Shown: positions 31,786-40,315 of the stretch, one piece after another
How the letters are laid out: each line of letters starts with the position of its first letter
Position numbering within the stretch: position 1 is the first letter of the stretch
Assembly (NCBI GenBank): GCA_021773395.1
Contig: JAJFKB010000014.1
Location: forward strand, 248,001 to 312,000
DNA from: Gammaproteobacteria bacterium
GTDB taxonomy: Bacteria; Pseudomonadota; Gammaproteobacteria; Pseudomonadales; IMCC2047
DNA length: 64,000 bases
Direction: 5' to 3'
Notes under the pieces: model-generated
Seen by the model: only the letters and a program-made list of their open reading frames with translations
The model's database searches: none
What the model was told of the DNA's origin: nothing
Made by a program: the position numbers and the translations under genes

Positions 31786-34665
31786 TTAAAAATAGCTGTT
31801 TGGTAGATCACGACGAGCCTTTATCACGGTGGCCTTGTCGACCGTATCGACAGACAAAGGAAAACGTTCACCATTAGCAAGGATAGTGAGCTTGCGTTTG
31901 CCGTGGCCCAACAGTTCATTGGCAAATGCCTGTCTAAGCTCATCGAGTGAGTATGCCTCAACCGCACTGGCCAAGCGTTCGCGTCGATTAAACGCAGCGT
32001 TGCTTCTGTCGATCTCGTGCCAGAAACGGTTGGATCGCTGAGACAGTCGTGTTTCCTTTTCCAGAATTGTCGATCGGAGTGCTTGAATATGAGTGTTGAA
32101 CTCCTGCTCGGTCATCTGTTTGAGCTGTTCGTTAAAGCCCTTTAGAAAGGTGTTGGTATGTTCCGCCAGCTCAATCGCTGAGGTGTTGGGCGATTGTATA
32201 ACCAGTGAAAGCGCTGGGACATCCATCAGGTTCATGGGTGTTGAAAAGACAATATAGCCTCGTTGCTGCTGGGTTCGCAGCATTTCGTAAAAAGGTGCTG
32301 AAAGTAGCTGGTTATAAAGGGCATAACGCGCAGCAGTTTCGATCTCCTTGTTTTCACCCTGATAATAAACAGTCAGTGCCGAGTCGGGATGAGGCACCTC
32401 AAAGGGCGCAATCAGCGAAGCGGATTTTGGTAGTTTGATCACTGGCTGGTGGGCCACCATTTTTGTGTGACTGTTGGTGAGAAAGTACTGTGCCAGCATG
32501 CCGGCCATCTCTTTGGCTTCGCGAAGATCAAGATTTCCATTGGCGAGAGCCACCAACTCGATAGTATTCAAATAGTTTGCGGTAAATGCCCTAAGGTCGT
32601 CAGCCTGTATTGATTCAAGCGCTGAGAGCAGTTGCTGCTCTGTCCAGCTGGATTCAAGGAGTAATTTGGAGATTTTGTCTAACGCCTGATTATAGGGACG
32701 TTCCTTTTGCTGGTTACGCAACTTCCTCTCAATCTCATCCTTAAAAACGGCAAATTTCTCATCCTGTACGCGAGGATTTTTTAACGCTTTACTGATCTCG
32801 TCCAGCATTCGAATCTGACGGTCATGATAACCGGAAATCTTTACGGTCATTCCTCTCACATGTTTGTAGAGGTTGTAATTCAGTCCGGCCAGGTAAGCGG
32901 GGTAGCTAAATTCACTGAGCTGATCATTAACGGTTTTTACGTAAAGATCTGTTAACAGTGCATGTCTGGCCGTATCGTTCGCTATCGGCGAGCGGATCGC
33001 AAAATAGAAATCGGCGCGAGGCGTTTTAAACTCTGTATCCAGCCGATGCCAAAGTTCGAGCCCCGCCTCAAAGGCTACGCGTTTAGGTATTTTTGAACCG
33101 TTGGCCGCACTGTTAATCGCTAAGTTGTCAGGGATAAAGGGGTTGGCAGGGGGCAGCGCCAGTACAGATTCAGGCAGGGGATGTACCCAGCCTGTAATCT
33201 GCTCCGAAGAAATAGGGGATACCTGATAGGGCGTATTAAACCATTGAGTTGTCTGGTTGGTCTCCAGCCCTTTTGCGATCAAGGTCAACAGCATGTTCTC
33301 CGGTTGCAGTCGATCGATTATCTGTCGCAGTAGCTGAGCATCGTAATCTTCCAAGAGATATTGCGCACGCAACACATCCTTAATAGGGTAGTGGTGCATC
33401 TGCCGAGCCAGTGAAGTTGCATCATGCACCGCGCTATTTTTCTCCTTAAATTCAAATTCGATTTCAGAGAGTTTTCGCTGCTCATCAAATCGCCATTGAT
33501 CGATTCCTTGCTGTTTGACCAAATTAATTTGATTGAACAGTGCCTGAATCACCGCATCTCGATTCTGCATTCCATCCTGGGTTAAGCCGATCGTGATCTG
33601 AAAAGTGGCTGAGTCAGTGGCACTGTGTCCTACCCCGGCACTTAGAAACTCTGCCCAACCCTCTTGTTTAAGGTAAGAAAGCAGGCTCCCTTTGCCCTCG
33701 TGACCGAGCAAGTTGGCCAGATAATGAGTGGGCTTGCTTCGATAAAAGGGATAAAGCCCAGGCAGAGGGAATTGCAAGGTGAGCCTGCGGATATCTTTGA
33801 TCGGCTCGATATGCAGAGAAAGTGGCAGTTGACCGGCATTGAACAGCGGTTCATCGATCTCAAGGGGGCGTGTATCGTGGCTGGGGATCGTGCGGAACAA
33901 TTCCGTTGCCAGATCTCTAAGTGAGTCAATTGACTGCGGGCCGACCACCACCAGAGTCATCAGATTGGCACTGTAATGCTGACGATAGAAGTCGACCAGG
34001 TCGGCACGTAAAGAGTTGCCTTCGCGATCCTCCAGCGTAGCAAGGCTGCCAACGGAAAACCGGGAAAAAGGGTGGGATGGGTTGATGATTGACTTTAACA
34101 CGTCGTACTGGCGTCGCCCGTCATCTTTGAGTTTCGACTGGTATTCCGAGTCGACGGCATGCTTTTCCCGCTCCACGTATTCGCTATTAAACAAAGGCTT
34201 GATAAAGAACTGGGCGAAGCGATCCAATGCTGGCTGCAGCGAATCCTTTTCAACCTCAAAGAAATAGTTAGTATGTTCAAAGGCAGTATAAGCATTGTGC
34301 GATCCGCCATGCTCACTGATAAATTTTTGATAGGCCCCGGGTTCCGGATACTTTTCCGTACCCAGAAACAACATATGCTCTAAAAAGTGCGTTAAACCCT
34401 GCCGATCAGCAGGATCACTGCTGCTGCCGATGTTAACATCCAGCGCTGCCGCGGCTTTATCTGTTTCCGGGTCAGAAATAACCAGTACTTTAAGCTGGTT
34501 TGGGAGAATAAAACTCTGATATTGCCGATTATCATTGGTGCTTTGAATGGGTGACGCGGCGTCACTCTCACGTTCACCCTCAGGAAGAGAGCCACAGCTG
34601 ACTAAGCTGATTGCAAATAGTGTTAGAAGTAGAAAAACGCTGGCATGGGTAGTGGTTTTGCGCAC
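31786..34665 (-). CDS. ptrA: pitrilysin/insulinase-family M16 zinc protease, lipoprotein
   Basis: A 959-residue M16 protease matching protease III/pitrilysin in size. The inverted zinc motif HFLEH (His93, Glu96, His97) lies in GLTHFLEHMLFLGTEKYPEPG, with the distal Glu in HAVDSEYQSKLKDDGRR. Two M16 halves follow (N-terminal active and C-terminal inactive). The signal peptide ends in a lipobox (LVSC, Cys24), so unlike E. coli PtrA, which is soluble periplasmic, this one should be lipid anchored. It degrades small peptides in the periplasm. It converges on sbcB over a 214-base gap in which I see no gene. Confidence 0.9.
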   Translation of the reverse strand: MRKTTTHASVFLLLTLFAISLVSCGSLPEGERESDAASPIQSTNDNRQYQSFILPNQLKVLVISDPETDKAAAALDVNIGSSSDPADRQGLTHFLEHMLFLGTEKYPEPGAYQKFISEHGGSHNAYTAFEHTNYFFEVEKDSLQPALDRFAQFFIKPLFNSEYVEREKHAVDSEYQSKLKDDGRRQYDVLKSIINPSHPFSRFSVGSLATLEDREGNSLRADLVDFYRQHYSANLMTLVVVGPQSIDSLRDLATELFRTIPSHDTRPLEIDEPLFNAGQLPLSLHIEPIKDIRRLTLQFPLPGLYPFYRSKPTHYLANLLGHEGKGSLLSYLKQEGWAEFLSAGVGHSATDSATFQITIGLTQDGMQNRDAVIQALFNQINLVKQQGIDQWRFDEQRKLSEIEFEFKEKNSAVHDATSLARQMHHYPIKDVLRAQYLLEDYDAQLLRQIIDRLQPENMLLTLIAKGLETNQTTQWFNTPYQVSPISSEQITGWVHPLPESVLALPPANPFIPDNLAINSAANGSKIPKRVAFEAGLELWHRLDTEFKTPRADFYFAIRSPIANDTARHALLTDLYVKTVNDQLSEFSYPAYLAGLNYNLYKHVRGMTVKISGYHDRQIRMLDEISKALKNPRVQDEKFAVFKDEIERKLRNQQKERPYNQALDKISKLLLESSWTEQQLLSALESIQADDLRAFTANYLNTIELVALANGNLDLREAKEMAGMLAQYFLTNSHTKMVAHQPVIKLPKSASLIAPFEVPHPDSALTVYYQGENKEIETAARYALYNQLLSAPFYEMLRTQQQRGYIVFSTPMNLMDVPALSLVIQSPNTSAIELAEHTNTFLKGFNEQLKQMTEQEFNTHIQALRSTILEKETRLSQRSNRFWHEIDRSNAAFNRRERLASAVEAYSLDELRQAFANELLGHGKRKLTILANGERFPLSVDTVDKATVIKARRDLPNSYF

Positions 34666-34879
34666 TCGATAAATCCTTTCAGTTTAAACGACATCTTGTA
34701 AATGCTGACAGGCCTATGACCTGAAGCGATAGTTTAGGTTCAGTAATGGCCCTGTCAATGATTGGATTTATTTATAAGCATGGATTTGGTTAATGAGAAC
34801 ATTAATAGTGAAGGGTGTTGCCTGATTCCGATGAATCCAGCATGCTATTAAGGAACAACCTGATTAAGAGTAGGCCGAG

Positions 34880-35299
34880 ATGAAAACCAATAAACTGGAT
34901 CACCTGTGTATCGCTGTTAAAAGTATTGAACAGGCGCGGACGGTGTGGGAGCCGGTATTAGGGAAGAGTGAACCGGATGATACTTACGTTGATGAGCCGG
35001 AAAAAATCAAAGTTGCTCGTTATTGGGTAGGCGAGGTGGGATTTGAGCTGATAGAGGCGACTTCACCTGACAGTGAGGTAGCCAAATATATTGATCAAAA
35101 AGGCGAAGGTGTGATGCTGGTCAGTTTTAACGTGGATAATACGCGAGAGGCTATCGGTGAACTAGAGAGTCAAAACTATCCCATTGTGGGCGGAGCAAGG
35201 CCTTTTAGGGATTGCGAGTTTGCATTTGTGCATCCCAGAAAGATGAATGGCGTGCTGCTTGAGCTTATTGATTATAAATGGAAGGAGTTTGAGGGCTAG
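34880..35299 (+). CDS. VOC-superfamily protein, methylmalonyl-CoA epimerase-like
   Basis: A 139-residue glyoxalase/VOC protein made of two beta-alpha-beta-beta-beta modules: KLDHLCIAVKSIEQARTVWE, then EVGFELIEATSPDSEVAKYI, GVMLVSFNVDN and KMNGVLLELIDY. Metal-ligand candidates are His (LDHLCIA), Glu (FELIEA) and Glu (LLELIDY). The pattern is that of methylmalonyl-CoA/ethylmalonyl-CoA epimerases, but no mutase or propionyl-CoA carboxylase lies nearby, so the substrate is uncertain. Confidence 0.8.
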   Translation: MKTNKLDHLCIAVKSIEQARTVWEPVLGKSEPDDTYVDEPEKIKVARYWVGEVGFELIEATSPDSEVAKYIDQKGEGVMLVSFNVDNTREAIGELESQNYPIVGGARPFRDCEFAFVHPRKMNGVLLELIDYKWKEFEG

Positions 35300-35450
35300 G
35301 GTTTTGTATAGCCAGCAAAGACCACCAGCGCAGGTTTAATTTACAACAATTTACCCACTTTGGTTGTAGTCAAGTTTCAGTTGGTCTGTAACACAATTAT
35401 AATACCCGAACGTTAAAATTTACGTTTTCCCCTTTTAGATAGGGATGTTT

Positions 35451-36311
35451 ATGCTTTTTGGATTACTGGCAAAATTACCTTTGGGGCTGCTGTACGCACT
35501 GGCACGGCTAATCTATTTTATAACCTATTACGTGGTGCGTTACCGTCGCGGCCTGGTTTTTGAGCACTTGCGTACAGCTTTTCCTGAGCGCAGTGAAGCT
35601 GAGTTAAGGACGTTGGCTAAAAACTACTACCTCAATCTGGCGGACGTGCTGGTTGAGGTGATTAGAGCGAACGAAATATCGCCAGCCGAGTTGGACCAGC
35701 GGGTAAGCCATAAGAATTTTGAATTACTTGATGAGTTGGTTGCACAGGGAAGGTCCATTATTTTTCTGTCCGCACATTCAGGTAACTGGGAATGGTTGCA
35801 GCTGTCAGTTGGTTTACGTTTGCCAATACCTATGGATGGCGTCTATAAGCCTTTGCACAACAAGGCGATGGATCGGTTTATTTTTGGTATGCGCACCCGG
35901 TTTGGTTCCAGTTTGATAGATGTTGATAATTTTATGGCGGAGGTGGTGAAAAACAAGCGGCAACAAAGGGCTTATGCGGTTTTGGCTGACCAAAAACCCA
36001 AAGGCTCGGGGCGGTTTCATACGACTCAGTTTCTCAACCGGGAAACCCGGTTTTTCATCGGGCCGGAAAAGATTGCGCAGTTTGCCAAAGCAGCCGTTGT
36101 TTTTGTGCGTATGACCCGTAAAAGCCGAGGCTATTACGAGGCAGAGTATGAGTTGATTGCTGAACCTCCTTATATGAAGGATGATAAAAATTACCCCATC
36201 ACCGAGCTCTATGCCAGAGCCGTCGAATCACATATAAATGCTAACCCTGATAGTTGGCTTTGGTCGAACCGTCGTTGGCGCGTCAGGAATCACAATAAAA
36301 AAGTTGCATGA
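35451..36311 (+). CDS. lpxL: LpxL/HtrB-family lipid A acyltransferase
   Basis: A 286-residue inner-membrane acyltransferase with an N-terminal helix (LLAKLPLGLLYALARLIYFITYYV) and the catalytic HX4E motif in SAHSGNWEWLQLS. Further family motifs are VYKPLHNKAMDRF, LADQKPKGSG and WLWSNRRWRVR. It adds a secondary acyl chain to lipid A (lauroyl or similar). I choose the second ATG because AGGG is six bases upstream of it. It stands alone on the plus strand. Confidence 0.88.
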   Translation: MLFGLLAKLPLGLLYALARLIYFITYYVVRYRRGLVFEHLRTAFPERSEAELRTLAKNYYLNLADVLVEVIRANEISPAELDQRVSHKNFELLDELVAQGRSIIFLSAHSGNWEWLQLSVGLRLPIPMDGVYKPLHNKAMDRFIFGMRTRFGSSLIDVDNFMAEVVKNKRQQRAYAVLADQKPKGSGRFHTTQFLNRETRFFIGPEKIAQFAKAAVVFVRMTRKSRGYYEAEYELIAEPPYMKDDKNYPITELYARAVESHINANPDSWLWSNRRWRVRNHNKKVA

Positions 36312-36317
36312 TCTTTC

Positions 36318-36345
36318 CTTGAAATTCTATTAATAGCCCATAAAT
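36318..36345 (+). promoter_or_regulatory. sigma-32 (heat-shock) promoter of the hsp20 gene
   Basis: A consensus -35 element CTTGAAA (36318-36324) is separated by 12 bases from CCCATAAAT (36337-36345), close to the sigma-32 -10 CCCATnT. It lies about 115 bases upstream of the hsp20 start and just past the lpxL stop. Confidence 0.85.
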
Positions 36346-36460
36346 AAGAGTTACGGGTGCTCGATGAGGCCTGAAACTGAAGCTCCAAGAGGGGTTTCTT
36401 TGTTAATCGCCCGATCTTTGGATGGGCAAAACATATTGCTTAAATTTAGAGGATATGAAC
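36346..36460 (+). promoter_or_regulatory. hsp20 leader, possible ROSE-type RNA thermometer
   Basis: The leader predicted from the sigma-32 promoter is about 105-110 nt long. Near its 3' end TTGCT (36436-36440) faces AGAGGA (36448-36453) across a short A/T-rich loop. This is the UUGCU/anti-Shine-Dalgarno arrangement of ROSE elements found before ibpA genes. Earlier stems are plausible (for example GGGGTTT with downstream partners) but not folded here. Inference from position and motif. Confidence 0.45.
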
Positions 36461-36925
36461 ATGGCAAGATTAGACTTATCACCCTTATTCCGTTCATCTG
36501 TTGGTTTTGACCATCTGGCATCTATGCTGGATAGCGCCAATCGCATCGAACAACCGGCTTATCCACCCTATAACATAGAGCGCGTCAGCGATGATAAATA
36601 TTGCATTTCGATGGCGGTGGCCGGATTTGATTCCTCGGAGCTACATATAGAATCCGAGCGCAATACGCTAAAAGTCAGTGGTGTAAAAGAGAGCGCAGAA
36701 GAAAATCGTGAATATCTGCATCGTGGTATCGCTGCACGCAACTTTGAGCGTAAATTTCAGTTGGCAGATCATGTAAAAGTGATTGGAGCCAATCTTGAAA
36801 ACGGGTTGTTATACATCGATCTGGAGCGTGAAATACCAGAAGCGATGAAACCCAGGAAAATTGAAATTTCAGGCGGTTCGCAAAAAAGCATAATTGAAGG
36901 GCCTCGATCCGAATCCGCGGCTTAA
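36461..36925 (+). CDS. ibpA: small heat-shock protein Hsp20 (IbpA family)
   Basis: A 154-residue Hsp20 with the alpha-crystallin domain in its middle. Family motifs are DLSPLFRSSVGFDHLASMLD at the N-terminus, YPPYNIERVSDDKYCISMAVAGF split over 40 residues, HRGIAARNFERKFQLADHV and NGLLYIDLEREIPE. It holds unfolded proteins for DnaK/ClpB. The start has AGAGGA seven bases upstream; an ATG two codons earlier is possible. Expression should be heat induced from the sigma-32 promoter upstream. A terminator follows. Confidence 0.92.
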   Translation: MARLDLSPLFRSSVGFDHLASMLDSANRIEQPAYPPYNIERVSDDKYCISMAVAGFDSSELHIESERNTLKVSGVKESAEENREYLHRGIAARNFERKFQLADHVKVIGANLENGLLYIDLEREIPEAMKPRKIEISGGSQKSIIEGPRSESAA

Positions 36926-36955
36926 ACCAGGTTAACACCCCTTTCTTCATCTTTT

Positions 36956-36982
36956 AAGGAGGCAGTATTGCCTCCTTTTTTA
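36956..36982 (+). terminator. intrinsic terminator after hsp20
   Basis: AAGGAGGCA / TGCCTCCTT (nine perfect pairs, GTAT loop) followed by a run of T. Confidence 0.9.
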
Positions 36983-37022
36983 TACAACTTTTTATACAGC
37001 ACGTAACGCTAGGGACTGATTA

Positions 37023-37928
37023 ATGTCGTCTAAACCCTTAATGAAGCTGGCACCTTTGGTCTTTGTTGTGCTTTGGTCGACGGGTTTTATAGGTTCGAAA
37101 TATGCGGTCCCCTATGCCGAGCCCTTTACGATTTTGGCGCTAAGAATGTACATCAGCCTGCTGATGTTTTTACTCTTAATAGCGCACTATCGCACAAAAT
37201 GGCCTGGCTGGCGCGGTGCCAAGCACTCTATGGTGGTTGGAGCGATGGTTCATGGGGCTTACCTGGGTGGCGTGTTTGCAGCGATTAAGGCTGGAATGCC
37301 AGCCGGTATAGCTTCGTTGTTAGTGGGGCTGCAGCCAATTCTTACGGCTTTGTTTCTTTGGCTCGGCTGGGGGCAGCGTATTAGCGTTACCCAGATCTTG
37401 GGATTGCTAATGGGACTCGCAGGTGTGTTCCTGGTTTTAATCTATGGTAAGCCGGGTGCGGCTGACCTCTATTTTTCGACGGATGCCTTGTTGTTTTCAT
37501 TAATGGCTCTGTTAGGGATCACCTGCGGTACTCTCTATCAAAAGCACTTTTGTCAGGACGTCGAGTTGCTAACAGGGACTTTTTATCAGTACCTGTCGAC
37601 GGCACTTATCATGACACTTGCAGCGCTGGTTTTTGAAACTCGCGAGATAGATTGGCAATTACCGTTTGTACTTGCGGTACTGTGGCTGGTTTTCGGATTA
37701 TCCTTGACGGCTATTTTGTTGTTAATGCGACTCATCAAGGAGGGAGAAGCGACTAAGGTGGCCAGCTACTTTTACCTGACACCAGCGGTGACAGCGCTGA
37801 TGGCCTGGGGGTTATTTGGAGAGACAGTCAATGAGACTGGAATGATCGGTATTGGTTTGACCGCTTGCGGTGTATATCTGGTGATTCGAAATCCTGCGCT
37901 CCTGTTTCGACGAACTGAGAGAAGGTGA
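37023..37928 (+). CDS. EamA/DMT-superfamily transporter (RhaT/YdcZ-type)
   Basis: A 301-residue membrane protein with ten predicted helices arranged as two EamA repeats. The first repeat has LAPLVFVVLWSTGFIGSKYAVPYAEP split by a loop and GMPAGIASLLVGLQPILTAL; the second has GEATKVASYFYLTPAVTALMAW and GETVNETGMIGIGLTACGVYLV. Such proteins usually export amino acids or other metabolites; no substrate can be assigned. Confidence 0.88.
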   Translation: MSSKPLMKLAPLVFVVLWSTGFIGSKYAVPYAEPFTILALRMYISLLMFLLLIAHYRTKWPGWRGAKHSMVVGAMVHGAYLGGVFAAIKAGMPAGIASLLVGLQPILTALFLWLGWGQRISVTQILGLLMGLAGVFLVLIYGKPGAADLYFSTDALLFSLMALLGITCGTLYQKHFCQDVELLTGTFYQYLSTALIMTLAALVFETREIDWQLPFVLAVLWLVFGLSLTAILLLMRLIKEGEATKVASYFYLTPAVTALMAWGLFGETVNETGMIGIGLTACGVYLVIRNPALLFRRTERR

Positions 37929-38085
37929 GTTCGGAGCTTGTCCATTAAAGGATTTTTTGACTCAGATTGGGTATTACTGAAATAGTGAGCCCGAAGGTAT
38001 GTCTGTCGCGATGAGAAATGTTAATCTTTACGTTCAGGTTGAATAGAAGAAGTTCACGGCTATCGTTCATATGGGAACAGTTAGT

Positions 38086-38120
38086 ATTTATGTTCTATTC
38101 AGTAGCATTTATGTTCTATC
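38086..38120 (+). promoter_or_regulatory. 21-bp-phased direct repeat upstream of the FmdE-like gene
   Basis: ATTTATGTTCTAT occurs at 38086-38098 and again at 38107-38119, a spacing of 21 bases (two helical turns), ending 16 bases before the gene. Phased direct repeats like this are typical of binding sites for a regulator bound on one DNA face. No regulator is recognised. Confidence 0.5.
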
Positions 38121-38135
38121 AAGAGATATTGAAGT

Positions 38136-38744
38136 ATGAATTACCCCGGTTTTTTTGATCAGGCACCGACCATCGTTGTTCAGGATCCGCTCGCCAAGTT
38201 TTTGGGAGCGGCTGAAGGTGGAAAATTTGAATATCGTTATATCGACGTTGTTAAGACTGCGGGACATTCATGTCCGACGGTGGCTTCGGCCTTTTTGATG
38301 ACAGCCAAGGCATTGCAGGCACTTTATCCTGATGGCGTACCTGAAAGGGGTGGTGTTAAAGTTTCCTTTCGTCAGGATAAGGTCAGTGGTGTGACAGGAG
38401 TAATCGCCAATGTGGTTTGTTTTATTACTGGCGCGACTCAGGACACAGGGTTTAAGGGTATTGGCGGGCGCTTTGATCGTCGTGATCTGTTGTTTTTTAA
38501 TAGTGAAATAGAAGATGAAATTCGATTTGAGCGCGTCGACACGGGAGCTAGCGTCAGTGTTTCCTCACGGCTTGAAAGTATTCCAGCAGATCCTCGCATG
38601 AGGGACTTGCTAGGGAAATGTCTGGCAGGCGATGCGGGACAACAGGAAGAGTATGAGTTTGGTAAGTTATGGCAGGAGCGTGTCAGAGCTATTTTGCTTG
38701 ATTTTCGGGATGATCCTCAGATGATCCAGGTGCATAAGCAATAG
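38136..38744 (+). CDS. FmdE-like protein of unknown function
   Basis: A 202-residue soluble protein. The key motif VKTAGHSCPTVASAFLMTAKAL resembles the GHxCPG...A motif of FmdE, the accessory protein of formylmethanofuran dehydrogenase operons. Other conserved-looking parts are RGGVKVSFRQDKVSGVTGVIANVV, TGFKGIGGRFDRRDLLFF and LWQERVRAIL. The His-Cys pair could bind a metal. Bacterial relatives are known to me mainly as uncharacterised proteins, often near denitrification or molybdenum genes. The gene stands alone, with a phased repeat upstream and a bidirectional terminator downstream. Confidence 0.65.
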   Translation: MNYPGFFDQAPTIVVQDPLAKFLGAAEGGKFEYRYIDVVKTAGHSCPTVASAFLMTAKALQALYPDGVPERGGVKVSFRQDKVSGVTGVIANVVCFITGATQDTGFKGIGGRFDRRDLLFFNSEIEDEIRFERVDTGASVSVSSRLESIPADPRMRDLLGKCLAGDAGQQEEYEFGKLWQERVRAILLDFRDDPQMIQVHKQ

Positions 38745-38750
38745 AGATGA

Positions 38751-38783
38751 GCGGATGGCAGGGTTAACTGCCGTCCGCTTTTG
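38751..38783. terminator. bidirectional intrinsic terminator
   Basis: GCGGATGGCAG / CTGCCGTCCGC (11 pairs including one G-T) with a six-base loop. T-rich tails are present on the plus strand (TTTTGCCTTT). It lies between the convergent FmdE-like and carbonic anhydrase genes. Confidence 0.8.
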
Positions 38784-38786
38784 CCT

Positions 38787-39368
38787 TTAAACCGGAACTT
38801 TTAAATCTTTTATCAAGCCATCCGCAATACTGTATATCCAGCCGTGAATCTTGAGTTTCTGCTTTCTTTTTAAAGCCTGCTGGACGATGGTTGTCTGGGA
38901 CACGTTTTTGGCCTGCTCAATGACATTTAGTTCGCACAGCAGATTGCTTTGTTCCTTTTCCGAGAGTCCGCTAAACTGCTCCTGGTGCCGTTGATGAATA
39001 TCTTTAATATTCTGTAACCAGTTATCGATAATGCCGAGTTGCTGATTCGCAAGCGCCGCTTCAACACCACCGCATCCGTAATGACCGCATACAATCACGT
39101 GTTCAACCTGTAATACATCGACGGCATATTGCAGTACTGACAACAGATTAAAATCCGTATGGACCACAAGATTGGCAACATTACGGTGCACGAATACCTG
39201 CCCTGGCTGCATGCCGACAATTTCGTTAGCGGGTACGCGGCTATCGGAGCAGCCAATCCATAGATAATCCGGGTTCTGCTGCATTGAAAGATTGGGGAAA
39301 TAGTCAGGATCATTTTGCTTGATTCGGTTTGCCCACTTCAGATTATTGGACAGCAAGTCTTCAATCAT
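38787..39368 (-). CDS. can: beta-class carbonic anhydrase
   Basis: A 193-residue beta carbonic anhydrase. Zinc ligands are Cys and Asp/Arg of GCSDSRVPA and His/Cys of CGHYGCGGVEAAL. Surrounding motifs (GMQPGQVFVHRNVANLV, LQYAVDVLQVEHVIV) match E. coli Can. It supplies bicarbonate for biosynthesis. An ATTGATC...GATCAAT palindrome lies 18 bases upstream of its start. Confidence 0.94.
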   Translation of the reverse strand: MIEDLLSNNLKWANRIKQNDPDYFPNLSMQQNPDYLWIGCSDSRVPANEIVGMQPGQVFVHRNVANLVVHTDFNLLSVLQYAVDVLQVEHVIVCGHYGCGGVEAALANQQLGIIDNWLQNIKDIHQRHQEQFSGLSEKEQSNLLCELNVIEQAKNVSQTTIVQQALKRKQKLKIHGWIYSIADGLIKDLKVPV

Positions 39369-39385
39369 TGTTTTACCGCGTGATT

Positions 39386-39405
39386 ATTGATCTCGTGTGA
39401 TCAAT
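39386..39405. promoter_or_regulatory. palindrome upstream of can
   Basis: ATTGATC and GATCAAT are exact complements around TCGTGT, ending 18 bases before the carbonic anhydrase start. It looks like a dimeric-regulator operator. The half sites resemble FNR halves, but the spacer is eight bases instead of four, so FNR binding is not expected. Confidence 0.45.
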
Positions 39406-39440
39406 TGTGGGAAATAAAGAGCTTTTACCAGAAACACAAT

Positions 39441-39540
39441 TTCACAGGAAAAACGCTATGTACGCGTTGAAACTGCTGATTACTCTAACAATAGCCCGGT
39501 GCGGGGATACTTTATCCTTAACCCCTGTGAATTTCAACGC
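39441..39540. other. intergenic segment with crossing inverted repeats (possible pseudoknot)
   Basis: TTCACAGG (39441-39448) pairs with CCTGTGAA (39524-39531), and GCGTTGAAA (39464-39472) pairs with TTTCAACGC (39532-39540). The two pairings cross each other. Between them lies a GGATA-CTT-TATCC hairpin. The segment lies in the gene-free gap between the CPXCG gene and can. It may be a structured RNA or an old mobile-element site; no family is recognised. Confidence 0.4.
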
Positions 39541-39593
39541 ACGGTTAATGTGATTTTACGTACCGCCAGGCAGCGATTAAATGAAGGTCGAGT

Positions 39594-39788
39594 TCATTCG
39601 TCATCACGTTGCAGTAGTAATCTGTCTAACTGCCCCTGGCCATCGCTGTAAATAGTCAATTTTATCGGACGACAACACACCGAACAATCTTCATAGTAGC
39701 TTTGATCGTCTCCTGATAGATCGAGAACCAATGATATGGGTTCGCCGCAGTAGGGGCAGGAATAAAAGCATTCATCAAGCAGCATCAA
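39594..39788 (-). CDS. CPXCG-motif cysteine-rich zinc-binding small protein
   Basis: A 64-residue protein with two Cys pairs: CPYCGEP near the N-terminus and DCSVCCRPI in the middle. These suit a zinc ribbon. The acidic middle (DLSGDDQSYYEDC) and length match the widespread gammaproteobacterial CPXCG family, whose function is unknown. It precedes can on the same strand with a 225-base gap. Confidence 0.85.
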   Translation of the reverse strand: MMLLDECFYSCPYCGEPISLVLDLSGDDQSYYEDCSVCCRPIKLTIYSDGQGQLDRLLLQRDDE

Positions 39789-39955
39789 TTCACCTTTAGA
39801 ATATTAGTCTCAAATAATTCAATGGCAGGCCGATAATACGGAAACAGCGTTTCGTTTCTGTTGTCTTAAGTAAAGATAATGAGTTGATTTTATTGTAATT
39901 TAAAACTATACATAATGGATTGTACTAAAAAGAGGTTGTAGCCAGGAGAATAAGA

Positions 39956-40279
39956 ATGGTTGATCTTATTCCGGTTGGAAGCGTTAATCGACAGGTTAAC
40001 GAAAACAATTCGAGCAAACCTGCACAAAATGTGCAGGAAACAGCTCGCTCTAAAGCACTGGCCGATCAGGAAAATCCGGCGAAGGTGGAGCGCAGGCGTA
40101 CCGGTAACAGGCGAAGAAATGCTACAGACCGCCGCTTGTTGAGTAAAGCAGCGCGCCAAACAGCGCTAGACCGCCGTAAAAAACCGGACAGACGGGTGGT
40201 GCGGGCAACAAAAACGGAAGAAAAAAATAAGCGTCCATCAATTATGCGAAAAGGTCGTATTATTGATGAACATGTGTAA
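39956..40279 (+). CDS. small basic, probably disordered protein of unknown function
   Basis: A 107-residue protein preceded by a good AGGAGAA ribosome site. It is very rich in Arg and Lys, with several repeated RR-containing blocks (KVERRRTGNRRRNATDRR, LDRRKKPDRRVVR). It has no predicted helix bundle or membrane span and no cysteine. The pattern suggests nucleic-acid binding or a ribosome- or RNA-associated role. The Arg-rich region also reads in other frames, but the ribosome site and isolation support this frame. Not recognised. Confidence 0.55.
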   Translation: MVDLIPVGSVNRQVNENNSSKPAQNVQETARSKALADQENPAKVERRRTGNRRRNATDRRLLSKAARQTALDRRKKPDRRVVRATKTEEKNKRPSIMRKGRIIDEHV

Positions 40280-40315
40280 CGATCGACCAACTCTGCTGAA
40301 ACAATCACAAATGAA

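Noticed and set aside
31571-31789. 72-residue frame between sbcB and ptrA
   Set aside because: Its proline/leucine repeats have no family or ribosome site, and it overlaps the ends of two convergent genes.
39386-39405. ATTGATC palindrome before can as an FNR site
   Set aside because: The half sites are right but the spacer is eight bases instead of four, so FNR-family binding is not expected.
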